This document shows positions 8,447 to 15,941 of a stretch of DNA of 33,338 bases, piece after piece; position 1 is the first letter of the stretch; the number at the start of each line of letters is the position of its first letter. The notes under the pieces are model-generated. The model ran no database searches. It saw only the letters and a program-made list of their open reading frames with translations, and was not told where the DNA came from. Location: contig CALMIK010000034.1 of the NCBI GenBank assembly GCA_937863995.1, positions 1 to 33,338 of the forward strand, written 5' to 3'. The translations under genes were made by a program, and so were the position numbers. The stretch is from an uncultured Chelatococcus sp. GTDB lineage: Bacteria > Pseudomonadota > Alphaproteobacteria > Rhizobiales > Beijerinckiaceae.

Positions 8447-8767
8447 TTATCTTAATATATTCCAATTAAATAATTGAGTGCGTCTGCTGTTTTCATGAAA
8501 AATTTCTAACTCCAGTAAGGACAACTTACGCGTGCGTGCAGCTTCCGCCGGCCGCTGATGACGGAAAACGTATAAAAATTTACAGGGCTGGGTTTCATTA
8601 TAAAATTCATGGATAATATGAATTTCATTCTGCATGCTTATGGGCAGATATCTGAAGAACGCGTGCTTGGCTGGATATCGCGCGCAGGTGTATTCACTAT
8701 GAGCGTCCAATAAATAGCCATGAACAAGATTAGATAAAGCGGCTGGATTGCAATCGGCGTACATCAC
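8447..8767 (-). CDS. Doubtful small open frame in AT-rich leader
   Basis: A frame of 106 codons starts with GTG-ATG at 8767/8764. A GGGAG lies only 2-3 bases before the ATG, which is too close for a good ribosome site. The product has no signal peptide, no membrane segment and no motif I recognise. Codon use is mixed, unlike the strongly GC3-biased neighbours. It may be a real orphan gene or simply an open stretch in a regulatory region. I lean to the second. Confidence 0.2.
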   Translation of the reverse strand: MMYADCNPAALSNLVHGYLLDAHSEYTCARYPAKHAFFRYLPISMQNEIHIIHEFYNETQPCKFLYVFRHQRPAEAARTRKLSLLELEIFHENSRRTQLFNWNILR

Positions 8768-8945
8768 TCCCAGGGGTTAATGCTCCATGACAATTGCAGC
8801 CTGCCGGCCCGCTCCAGTATCAACAAGATGGACAGCATCCCTGCAGCTTCGGCGATAAGGGAAATAAATATTAATTAGCAACTAGATAGCGAATTTCGCC
8901 TTGCAAGTCGCGCCGGGCGCCTTCGCGTTGAATGGGGGGACGAAC

Positions 8946-9638
8946 ATGGCTCGCCGCATCAGCAAGCTTCCTGCAGGAACAGACTACTCCATTCCTGCCA
9001 ATGCTTATCCGAAGCAGCTGTGGTGGAGCATTCGTGATGTCATGAAGCGCGGCGTCGACGTATTTGGTAGCGCAATCCTTATCGTTATCGCATTCCCGCT
9101 TTTTGTCGTTGTCGCTCTTGTAGTGGCGACAGATGGCGGCCCGGTGTTTTTTCGGCACATGCGCGTCGGGCGCGACGGACGGATGTTCGGCTGCTGGAAG
9201 TTCCGCACGATGATCGTCGACGCCGAGACGTGCCTCGATGAATATCTCCATTATCATCAAGAAGCCGAGCGCGAATGGAAGCGAGATCAGAAACTTGCTT
9301 TCGATCCGCGGATCACGCCGGTCGGCCGCTTCTTGCGCCAGTCCAGCCTGGATGAACTGCCGCAGCTGTTCAATGTATTGCTTGGCGAGATGAGCCTCGT
9401 CGGGCCACGGCCTGTGACGCAGGGTGAGCTGGCGTACTACGGCCAGGTGGCGCCGCTTTACCTTAGCGTGCGCCCCGGAATAACCGGGCTGTGGCAGGTG
9501 AGCGGACGCAATGATGTCGGCTACAGCGAACGTGTCGCGCTCGATAAGCAATATGTCCTGCACCACCATGTATTGTTCGATTTGTTCATTCTGTACCGCA
9601 CCATCGGGGTCGTCGTGTCGCGCCGGGGGGCCAGGTAA
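8946..9638 (+). CDS. exoY: Undecaprenyl-phosphate sugar-1-phosphate transferase (ExoY-like)
   Basis: This priming glycosyltransferase moves a sugar-1-phosphate (galactose-P in the ExoY group) from UDP-sugar to undecaprenyl phosphate on the inner face of the membrane. The 230-residue protein has one N-terminal hydrophobic hairpin ([20 protein letters not shown]). The catalytic bacterial sugar transferase domain follows: [59 protein letters not shown], and [14 protein letters not shown]. All these are signature motifs. The ATG at 8946 follows a strong GGGGGGA site; an in-frame start at 8901 is less likely. Its stop overlaps the next start (TAATG). The first gene of the operon defines this region as an EPS locus. 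The symbol is given by family and by the exoF-like partner two genes on. Confidence 0.93.
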   Translation: MARRISKLPAGTDYSIPANAYPKQLWWSIRDVMKRGVDVFGSAILIVIAFPLFVVVALVVATDGGPVFFRHMRVGRDGRMFGCWKFRTMIVDAETCLDEYLHYHQEAEREWKRDQKLAFDPRITPVGRFLRQSSLDELPQLFNVLLGEMSLVGPRPVTQGELAYYGQVAPLYLSVRPGITGLWQVSGRNDVGYSERVALDKQYVLHHHVLFDLFILYRTIGVVVSRRGAR

Positions 9639-10534
9639 TGGCGGACGAGGAGAGGGCTGGCGCGGAGCAGCCGGAGGCTTGCAACGCGGCCGGGGTGGCG
9701 GCAGAGCCCGCGATTTCCGTCAGCATCCTGATGTCGACATATGCCCGCGAGACCGCCGCCAATCTCGAGGCCAGCTTTTCGAGCTTGCGGGCACAGACCG
9801 TGCAGCCGCAGCAGATCGTGTTCGTCGTCGATGGCCCGGTCGATGACGCGCAGGAGGCGGTGATCGCGCGCTTTTCCGCCATATGGGAGTTCAGCCGCAC
9901 CGCTTTCACGCTGGTGCGGCTGCCCCGGAACGTGGGGCTCGCGGCGGCGATGAACGCGGGGCTCGCCCGGTGCGAGGGCGACTTCGTCATGCGCATGGAC
10001 AGCGACGACCTGTGCACGTTTGAGCGCGTGGAGTTGCAACTGGACTATCTGCGCGCGCACCCGGACATCGACTGCGTGTCATCTTGGGCGGAGGAGTTTT
10101 TCGATGACGGCACGCCGCCGTCGCTGAAAGCCTCTCCCGTCAGCCACGACGCGGTCATGCAGGCAATGCGATGGCGCAACGTGCTGGTGCATCCGACCAT
10201 TTGCATGCGCACCGATGTTTTGCGGGCTGTTGGCGGCTATCGCTCGCGCTTCGGGATGCTGGAGGATTACGACCTGTTCGTGCGGCTGGCGCAGGCGGGC
10301 GCGCGCTTCCACGTGATCCCCAAGGTGCTGCTGCGGGTGCGGTCCGGCCTCGACCAGCGGCGCAGGCGCGGCGGCCTGCATTATGCCGTGCATGAACTGG
10401 ATTTCCGCCGCGAGCTGTATCGGTCCGGTTTCATCAACTGGCGCGAGCTTGTGCTCGTCGGCGGTCTGTATCTGGGTTTCCGGCTGGTTTCCGGCCGCAT
10501 GCGCGGGCGGCTTTACGCGGTCGCGCGCCAGTGA
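9638..10534 (+). CDS. Glycosyltransferase family 2
   Basis: This cytoplasmic GT-A enzyme of 298 residues probably adds a sugar to the lipid-linked EPS unit. ISVSILMSTYARE opens the nucleotide-binding fold at about residue 27. RNVGLAAAMNAGLARCEGDF and the metal-binding MRMDSDDL (DxD) follow. LEDYDLFVRLAQAGARF, with the usual catalytic acidic ED, lies near 210. The C-terminus has one weakly hydrophobic stretch. The start codon overlaps the exoY stop, so translation is coupled. Donor and acceptor cannot be told. Confidence 0.9.
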   Translation: MADEERAGAEQPEACNAAGVAAEPAISVSILMSTYARETAANLEASFSSLRAQTVQPQQIVFVVDGPVDDAQEAVIARFSAIWEFSRTAFTLVRLPRNVGLAAAMNAGLARCEGDFVMRMDSDDLCTFERVELQLDYLRAHPDIDCVSSWAEEFFDDGTPPSLKASPVSHDAVMQAMRWRNVLVHPTICMRTDVLRAVGGYRSRFGMLEDYDLFVRLAQAGARFHVIPKVLLRVRSGLDQRRRRGGLHYAVHELDFRRELYRSGFINWRELVLVGGLYLGFRLVSGRMRGRLYAVARQ

Positions 10535-10567
10535 AGACCAGTTCCGCGAGAGGCAGGAGGTGAGAAC

Positions 10568-11791
10568 ATGCGCTTAACATTGATCGCCGGAGCACCCTTG
10601 CTGCTTGCCGCGATGCTGTCGTTGTTTCCGGCGCGGGCGCAGGCGGCCTATTTGCTCGATGCCGGCGATGTCGTTGAGATCGCCATGTACGGCGTCGCCG
10701 ATTTCAGCCGCCGCGCGACGGTGAACGTCGATGGCGATGTCGCGGTGCCGTTTCTCGGCGAGGTGCGCGCCACCGGTCTCAGCGTCGCGGGACTGCGGGG
10801 CGAGATAGCCCGCCGGCTGGAAGGCGAGGGGTATTTTCGCGGGCCGCACGTCACGGTGGAGTTGGTCGAATACCGTCCTTTCTATATCAGCGGCGACGTC
10901 ACGCGGCCGGGAGCGCATCCGTTTCGCCCGGGGCTGACGGTGCGCCACGCGCTGGCGCTGGCAGGCGGCTACAACATGTTGCGGTTTCAGGCGGAAAATC
11001 CGCTTCTGACCGCGCCGGAGATCCGCGGGCGCTATGACTCGCTCTGGATCGATCTCGTCACCCGCCAGGCGCGCGTCATCGCGCTGCAGGCCGCGATGGA
11101 GGGGCGCGATAGCGTCGATTTTTCTCCCCTCGACAGCGCGCCGTTGCCGAAGGCCACCATCGACAAGCTGGCGCAGCTCGAACGCACCGGCATGGAGCTG
11201 CGGCTGGCGAGCCACCGCCGCCAGCTCGCGCATTTCCGGGGCCTCGCCGCGCAGGCGGAGCAGGAGATCAAATCGCTGGAAGAGCTTGTGTCCAAGCAGG
11301 GCGAAAGCCTCACAATGCAGGCGGCAGCCACCGAACGCGCGTTGGCAAACAACGCGCGCGGGGTGACGACGAGCAACCGGCTTGAGGAAGAGCGGCGGGC
11401 GCTCGCATCGCTGCGCGCGCAGCAGATAGACGCGCAGGCGCGGATTCTCACCGCCCGGCAGCAGCTCGCCGAGCACCGCCTCGCGGCAGACCGGATCGAG
11501 AACGAGCGTCAGCAAGGGCTGGCGAGCGAGCTCAGCGCCGCGACGGCGGAGCTGGAACGCGCCCGTTCCCAGGTCAAGGCGACGGCCGAGCAGCTCATCT
11601 ACGCCGGCGCGCTGCGCGGGCAGATGTATGGCAGCGGAACCGGCACGGGGCCGAACCTCACCATCGTGCGGCGAGACGGCGATGCGGAGGAGCACCTGCA
11701 GGCAACGGAGGATACGCCCATGCTGCCGGGAGACGTGCTGGAAGTGTCGGCCCGGCTCGACCGCATCGTCATCGCGCCGCAAGACAAGTAA
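10568..11791 (+). CDS. exoF: Polysaccharide export protein, ExoF-like (periplasmic, SLBB domains)
   Basis: This 407-residue exported protein has a signal peptide ending in ARAQA. A polysaccharide export (Wza-type) domain follows at about residues 28-115, starting YLLDAGDVVEIAMYGV and including VNVDGDVAVPFLGEV. A SLBB-like segment comes next (FYISGDVTRPGAHPFRPG). Residues of about 190-330 form a long charged coiled coil, and a second small beta domain (TIVRRDGDAEEHLQATED) closes the chain. No lipobox Cys is present, so unlike Wza it is not a lipoprotein. This matches Sinorhizobium ExoF in build and length and fits the exoY-exoF pairing. It probably links the inner-membrane chain-length protein to the export pore. 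It lies 33 bases after the GT2 gene. Confidence 0.87.
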   Translation: MRLTLIAGAPLLLAAMLSLFPARAQAAYLLDAGDVVEIAMYGVADFSRRATVNVDGDVAVPFLGEVRATGLSVAGLRGEIARRLEGEGYFRGPHVTVELVEYRPFYISGDVTRPGAHPFRPGLTVRHALALAGGYNMLRFQAENPLLTAPEIRGRYDSLWIDLVTRQARVIALQAAMEGRDSVDFSPLDSAPLPKATIDKLAQLERTGMELRLASHRRQLAHFRGLAAQAEQEIKSLEELVSKQGESLTMQAAATERALANNARGVTTSNRLEEERRALASLRAQQIDAQARILTARQQLAEHRLAADRIENERQQGLASELSAATAELERARSQVKATAEQLIYAGALRGQMYGSGTGTGPNLTIVRRDGDAEEHLQATEDTPMLPGDVLEVSARLDRIVIAPQDK

Positions 11792-11825
11792 TCAACGCCG
11801 AAGGCGCTCCCGGGAGTTGGCATCG

Positions 11826-12905
11826 ATGATGAACCTGCGGACGGACGATGTGCGCCATGCCATATTCTCTGGCGGCTTTTCGGCTATAGCCGCATCGCGG
11901 GCCGATATCTGGCTGCGGCCCTTCGCGCAGGGGATCGGCGTGATCCTGACGTTTCACCGTGTGCGCCCGCGCGCCGACGACACGGCCACGTCCGCCTTCC
12001 GGCCCAACGGGTTTCTCGAGGTCACGCCGGCCTTTCTGGAGGCCACGCTGGACGCGCTGGCGCGCGCCGGGTTCGACTGCGTTTCCCTCGACGAGGTGCC
12101 GGCGCGGCTACGCGCGGCGGCGTCGCCCGGGCGCAAGCGGCCCTTCGCCGTCATTACCTTCGACGACGGTTATCGCGACAATCTCGAATACGCCTGGCCG
12201 ATCCTCAAGCGCCGCAACGTCCCGTGGACAGTCTACATCGTGCCGGAGTTCGCCGATGGAAAGGGCGTGCTGTGGTGGGTCGATCTCGAACGCGCGCTCG
12301 CGCACGACGACACGCTCGTCTGCCGGATCAGAGACGACATCGTCACGCTGCCCGCCGTGACAGCCGCCCAGAAGGCGGATGCGTTCGCGCATGTCGCCCG
12401 GCGCCTGGCATGCGCGAGCCACGACGATCTGCGCGGCTTCGTTCATGCGCTCGCCGAACGCGAGGGTCGCGATCCCGGCGAAACATCGCGCCGCTTGTGC
12501 GCCGACTGGGATGATATCGCGCGGCTTGCCCGCGATCCGCTCGTCACCATCGGCGCGCACTCAGTCAGCCATCCGGTTCTGTCGCAGGAGACGCCGGAGC
12601 GGGTGCGGGAGGAGCTGGGCGGCAGCATGCGCATCATCGCGGAACGCGTTGGCCGCCCGATCCGACACTTCGCCTATCCCCATGGCGGCAAGGACAAAGC
12701 CGGCCTTCGGGAATACGGGCTTGCGCGCGAGGCCGGGTTCGCCACGGCGGTCACGACGCGGCCGGGACACCTGTGGCCGGGGCATCAGGCGCAGTGCCAC
12801 GCGCTGCCGCGCCTGTCGATGAACGGCCTGCACCAGACGGAGGCGGCGTTGCGCGCCATGTTGTCGGGCGTGCCTTTTCTGGCCGGCGAGCTTGCGGCAA
12901 GATGA
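11826..12905 (+). CDS. Polysaccharide deacetylase family protein (CE4-like)
   Basis: The 359-residue protein has a NodB-homology fold. The metal and base motif TFDDGYRDN sits at residues 111-119 (Asp113, Asp114), and the His pair is in GAHSVSHP. FAYPHGGKDKAGLREYG is the usual later motif. Family members remove N- or O-acetyl groups from polysaccharides. No clear signal peptide is seen, so it may act on lipid-linked units in the cytoplasm. The ATG at 11826 lies about 10 bases after GGGAG; the frame is open far upstream inside exoF but that part is a shadow. It is 34 bases after exoF. Similar deacetylases are regular members of EPS gene clusters, including exosortase-A loci. Confidence 0.87.
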   Translation: MMNLRTDDVRHAIFSGGFSAIAASRADIWLRPFAQGIGVILTFHRVRPRADDTATSAFRPNGFLEVTPAFLEATLDALARAGFDCVSLDEVPARLRAAASPGRKRPFAVITFDDGYRDNLEYAWPILKRRNVPWTVYIVPEFADGKGVLWWVDLERALAHDDTLVCRIRDDIVTLPAVTAAQKADAFAHVARRLACASHDDLRGFVHALAEREGRDPGETSRRLCADWDDIARLARDPLVTIGAHSVSHPVLSQETPERVREELGGSMRIIAERVGRPIRHFAYPHGGKDKAGLREYGLAREAGFATAVTTRPGHLWPGHQAQCHALPRLSMNGLHQTEAALRAMLSGVPFLAGELAAR

Positions 12906-12956
12906 TTTTATGACGTAAGCTGGCGCGAAGGTTTGGGGCTGTATGCTCGTCCGGAA

Positions 12957-13190
12957 ATGACAATGCCTCTGATTCTTGCCGCGCTCGTCATTGGCGGGGT
13001 GGGCGCTCCGGTTCTGTTATGGGACAAGGGGCTGCTCATCGCGCTGGCCAGTGCCCCGCTGGGCGGTAGCCTGCTCGCCGGTGCGGTGGCCGTTGTGCGA
13101 GTGCTCGTGCACTCGCGGCGCGCACGCGCCACGCCGGCTCCCAGGCAATCGACCCGTCTGCGGAGCAATCCGCGCCCCGACACGCGCTGA
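12957..13190 (+). CDS. Small two-helix membrane protein, unknown
   Basis: A 77-residue frame has two hydrophobic segments, about residues 4-22 and 28-48, and a basic Arg/Pro-rich tail. No family is recognised. It follows the deacetylase gene by 51 bases and may be the last gene of the exoY operon. A start at ATG 12963 is equally possible. It ends 27 bases before the convergent ligase gene. Confidence 0.45.
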   Translation: MTMPLILAALVIGGVGAPVLLWDKGLLIALASAPLGGSLLAGAVAVVRVLVHSRRARATPAPRQSTRLRSNPRPDTR

Positions 13191-13217
13191 TACCCGTTGC
13201 CGCGTGGTTGCGCGCGT

Positions 13218-14783
13218 TCATGACGCGATGTCCAGCGTTTGCGCGGCGAGCCTGCGGCTTGTCTTGCCGGTGTCGGTGGTGGGCAACGCGGCGCGGAACT
13301 CCACCATGCGCGGCACCATGAAATCTTCCAGGTGCGTGGCGCAGTAGTGAATGACGTCGCGGCTGGTCAGCGACGGATCTCCGGCGACGACGATGGCGCA
13401 TACCGCTTGCCCCAGGACTGGGTCCGGCACGCCGACCACCACCGCTTCCGCCACGCCGGGGCACGCGTGCAACACTGCCTCCACCTCCTTGGGCGCGACC
13501 TTCTCGCCGCGCGTCTTGATGATGTCGTCCCGCCGGGCGACGAAATAAAGGAAGCCCTCCCGGTCGGTCTTGAACAGGTCGCCGGTATAGAGCACCTTCT
13601 CCCAGGCGTTCGGCCCCGGCCGCAGGGCGCGCCGGGTGGCTTCGTCGTCCTCCCAGTAGCCCTGCATGACATGCGGGCCGCGAATGACGAGCTCGCCCAC
13701 CACCCCCGGAGGAACCTGCCGTCCCGTCTCGTCGAGCACGAAGGCCTCCGTGCCGGGAATGGCGATGCCGACCGAGCCCGGCCGCGTGTCGAGTTCCTCG
13801 GGCGGCAGATAGGTGCAGCGCTTGCACTCGGTCAGCCCGTACATCGAATAGAGCCGCGCGTGCGGGAACAGCTCCCGCAGCCGCGCTATGTGCGCGGGCG
13901 GCAGCGCGGCGGCGGTGTTGGTGACATAGCGCAGGTGGGGGAACATCTCCGGCGACAGCGCCGTTGAGCGCACGATCAGCGCCGCCATGGTCGGCACCAG
14001 CGGCAGGCCGGTGACGCGGTGGCGGCGCATGGTTTCAAAAATGTCCTGCGGGAAGGCGAAGGATTTTTCCAGCACCAGCGTCGCGCCGAGCTTGATCGCC
14101 ATGATGAGCTGGTAGAGCCCGTAGTCGAACGCGATCGGCAGCACGTTGAGAATCACGTCGGTGTTCGCGCCCTCGAGATAGGTAATGATGGAGGTCGCCG
14201 CCGCTTCCACGTTCCGGTGGGTCATCATGACACCCTTCGGGCGGCCGGTGGACCCGGACGTGTAGATCAGCATGGCCAGATCGCAGTCGATACCTTTATG
14301 AGACGGCGGCGCGGCGGATGCGCCAGCAGCGGCATCGAAATCGAGCGTCGGGATGTCGGTGGCGGCGGCCGGCGGTTGCGCGCCGGCCGCCGCGTCACCG
14401 GCGACGATGGCCAGGCATACGCTTCGACACTCCGATATTGCCTGGGCCGCCGCCGGCATGAGCTTCGCCTGGGTGACGACGGCGCGCGCGCGGCAGTTGT
14501 TCAGCACATAGGCGAGCTTGTCCGCCTTCGTCGACGGATTGATGGGGCTGAACACGGCTCCCGCTTTCAGGACGGCGAAGATCGCCACCGCCGCCTGCCA
14601 GCAATTGTCCATGAAGACGATCACCCGATCGCCGCGCTCCACGCCGCCTTTCGCCAACGCGCCCGCGAGATTATCCGAGAGCGCATCGAGCATGGCGTAG
14701 GTGAGGGTGTTGTCGCGCGTTATCAGCGCCGGCTTCTCGCCATCCGCCCGGGCGCTCGCCCGCAGGAAGCTCTCGATGCGCAT
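13218..14783 (-). CDS. AMP-dependent acyl ligase (acyl-CoA/acyl-ACP synthetase family)
   Basis: It activates a carboxylic acid as acyl-AMP and probably passes it to a phosphopantetheine thiol (CoA or the nearby ACP). The 521-residue protein has the full ANL motif set: LIYTSGSTGRPKGVMMTH (A3), YSMYGLTECKR (A5), VLYTGDLFKTDREGFLYFV (A7), RRDDIIKTRGEKVAPKEVE (A8) and Lys507 in TDTGKTSRR (A10). The ATG at 14783 follows AAGGAG at a perfect distance; an in-frame start at 14867 would add 28 residues. It is on the opposite strand to the EPS genes and divergent from the methyltransferase gene, with 159 bases between. Ligases of this type accompany ACP and amidotransferase genes in exosortase-A EPS loci, and the same grouping is seen here. 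The substrate acid is unknown. Confidence 0.88.
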   Translation of the reverse strand: MRIESFLRASARADGEKPALITRDNTLTYAMLDALSDNLAGALAKGGVERGDRVIVFMDNCWQAAVAIFAVLKAGAVFSPINPSTKADKLAYVLNNCRARAVVTQAKLMPAAAQAISECRSVCLAIVAGDAAAGAQPPAAATDIPTLDFDAAAGASAAPPSHKGIDCDLAMLIYTSGSTGRPKGVMMTHRNVEAAATSIITYLEGANTDVILNVLPIAFDYGLYQLIMAIKLGATLVLEKSFAFPQDIFETMRRHRVTGLPLVPTMAALIVRSTALSPEMFPHLRYVTNTAAALPPAHIARLRELFPHARLYSMYGLTECKRCTYLPPEELDTRPGSVGIAIPGTEAFVLDETGRQVPPGVVGELVIRGPHVMQGYWEDDEATRRALRPGPNAWEKVLYTGDLFKTDREGFLYFVARRDDIIKTRGEKVAPKEVEAVLHACPGVAEAVVVGVPDPVLGQAVCAIVVAGDPSLTSRDVIHYCATHLEDFMVPRMVEFRAALPTTDTGKTSRRLAAQTLDIAS

Positions 14784-14942
14784 CGCGTTCTCCTTCGGAC
14801 CGCCGATGGCGGCGCGTTCAAATCCGTCTGCATCGTGTGCAACAGAAATGTGAGACGCAATCACCAACCGGGACTAGCCCGCGAAGATGATTTTCACGGA
14901 TGACGCAATTCTTTACGCAGTTCTGAAGCGGAGGAAGGCATC

Positions 14943-15716
14943 ATGGCCAGCACGCAGTTGGAACCGACGGGGGAAAGCGCCAACCCCGAAGCGCGGGCGG
15001 CGACAGGAACCCCGTGGCGAGATCGGAAGGCCCCGCCGCCGGAGCAGCCACTGACGGATGTCGACGCCGTATTCATGGATGTCGCGCTCGAAGTGGGGCA
15101 GGGCGTGGTGACACCCCGGCTGGAAACCGAGCTGCTGGTGACGGAAGCGCTCGTCCGGATGGAGGCGCAGCCGCAAATCGCAACCGTGCTCGACATGTGC
15201 TGCGGCTGCGGCGCGGTTGCGCTGGCGCTGGCAAAACGCAATCCGGACATCAGGATTTGGGCCGGCGATCTGCTGGAGGCCGCCGCCGCCGTGACCCGGC
15301 GCAACGTCCGCCGCCATCACCTCGACGACCGCGTGAGAGTTGCCTGCGGCGATCTTTTCGCGGCGTTCGCGGCCGATGGCCTCGAGGGCCGGGTCGATCT
15401 CATCGTGGCGAACCCGCCCTACATTTCCACCGGCAGGCTGGAAGGCGAGAAGGCGCACCTGCTGCAAGGCGAGCCGCGCGAGGCCTTCGACGGCGGTCCC
15501 TATGGCCTTGCGATCCACCAGCGGCTCATCCGCGAGGCGCCCGCTTATCTGGCGCCCGGCGGCTGGCTGCTGTTCGAGTTCGGACATGGACAGGAACGGC
15601 AGGTGTCGGCGCTCGCCGCCCGTCTGCGCGGCTACGAGCCGCCCGTCTTCGCGCGCGACGGCGACGGCGCACCGAGGGTCGCGGCGTTGCGGTGGATCGG
15701 CTCCACCCCGGCGTGA
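14943..15716 (+). CDS. PrmC/HemK-like SAM methyltransferase lacking the N-terminal release-factor domain
   Basis: This 257-residue class I methyltransferase has motif I VLDMCCGCGAVALALA (about 82-97) and NPPY at 157-160. GQGVVTPRLETELLV lies near 52; in PrmC this segment reads as an IPRPETE-like motif. The NPPY class methylates planar nitrogens such as glutamine side-chain amides or adenine N6. True PrmC has an N-terminal helical domain of about 80 residues that holds release factors. Here the first 45 residues are Pro/Ala-rich and disordered-looking, so a translation role is unlikely. With two amide-forming enzymes downstream, N-methylation of an amide is an attractive guess. A 225-base gap separates it from the next gene. 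Confidence 0.83.
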   Translation: MASTQLEPTGESANPEARAATGTPWRDRKAPPPEQPLTDVDAVFMDVALEVGQGVVTPRLETELLVTEALVRMEAQPQIATVLDMCCGCGAVALALAKRNPDIRIWAGDLLEAAAAVTRRNVRRHHLDDRVRVACGDLFAAFAADGLEGRVDLIVANPPYISTGRLEGEKAHLLQGEPREAFDGGPYGLAIHQRLIREAPAYLAPGGWLLFEFGHGQERQVSALAARLRGYEPPVFARDGDGAPRVAALRWIGSTPA

Positions 15717-15941
15717 AGCGGACAGGCAAGCATGGCTTTTCAATATTAAAGACAAGATGAAGTTAGGGGGTCGACGGTATTAATCCCCAGTGACGATTGA
15801 TCGATCCTTTGTATTGAGACACGATTTTTCATGAACGGTTTTCACTGAAACAGTCGTTTGTCCGAATGTACCTGCAATGGTGATGAATCCCGAAAATTTC
15901 ATTTGATCGATGGACGATCGTGACCGGGCGCGGGGGGTGCT
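15717..15941 (+). promoter_or_regulatory. Probable promoter region of the amidotransferase operon
   Basis: This AT-richer gap of 225 bases lies between two EPS-tailoring genes. It holds two copies of TTGATCGAT (15797-15805 and 15903-15911) and a small dyad, ACTG-AAA-CAGT (15844-15854). No gene is seen. A separate promoter for the large downstream operon is likely here, but no clear -35/-10 pair was fixed. Confidence 0.35.

Larger units (their letters stand above)
8076..8945. promoter_or_regulatory. AT-rich intergenic region of 870 bp between the regulator and the exoY operon
   Basis: Base composition drops sharply compared with the GC-rich genes around it, and TpA steps are dense, especially at 8260-8470. 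Three copies of TATAAATAT lie at 8317, 8338 and 8377. The first two belong to a 10-base direct repeat, GTATAAATAT, with a 21-bp period. Long AT-rich upstream regions of EPS genes in alphaproteobacteria are known targets of MucR/Ros-type silencers, so a regulatory role is likely. The only possible gene inside is the weak minus-strand frame at 8447-8767. Confidence 0.5.

Noticed and set aside
8447..8767. Minus-strand frame of 106 codons in the AT-rich leader taken as a firm gene
   Set aside because: The ribosome site is badly placed, codon use is mixed and no family is recognised. It is kept only as a low-confidence entry.
13036..14867. Ligase starting at 14867, and an overlapping minus-strand frame at 13036-13827
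   Set aside because: The upstream ligase start has no ribosome site, while AAGGAG precedes 14783. The other frame is a shadow of the ligase.
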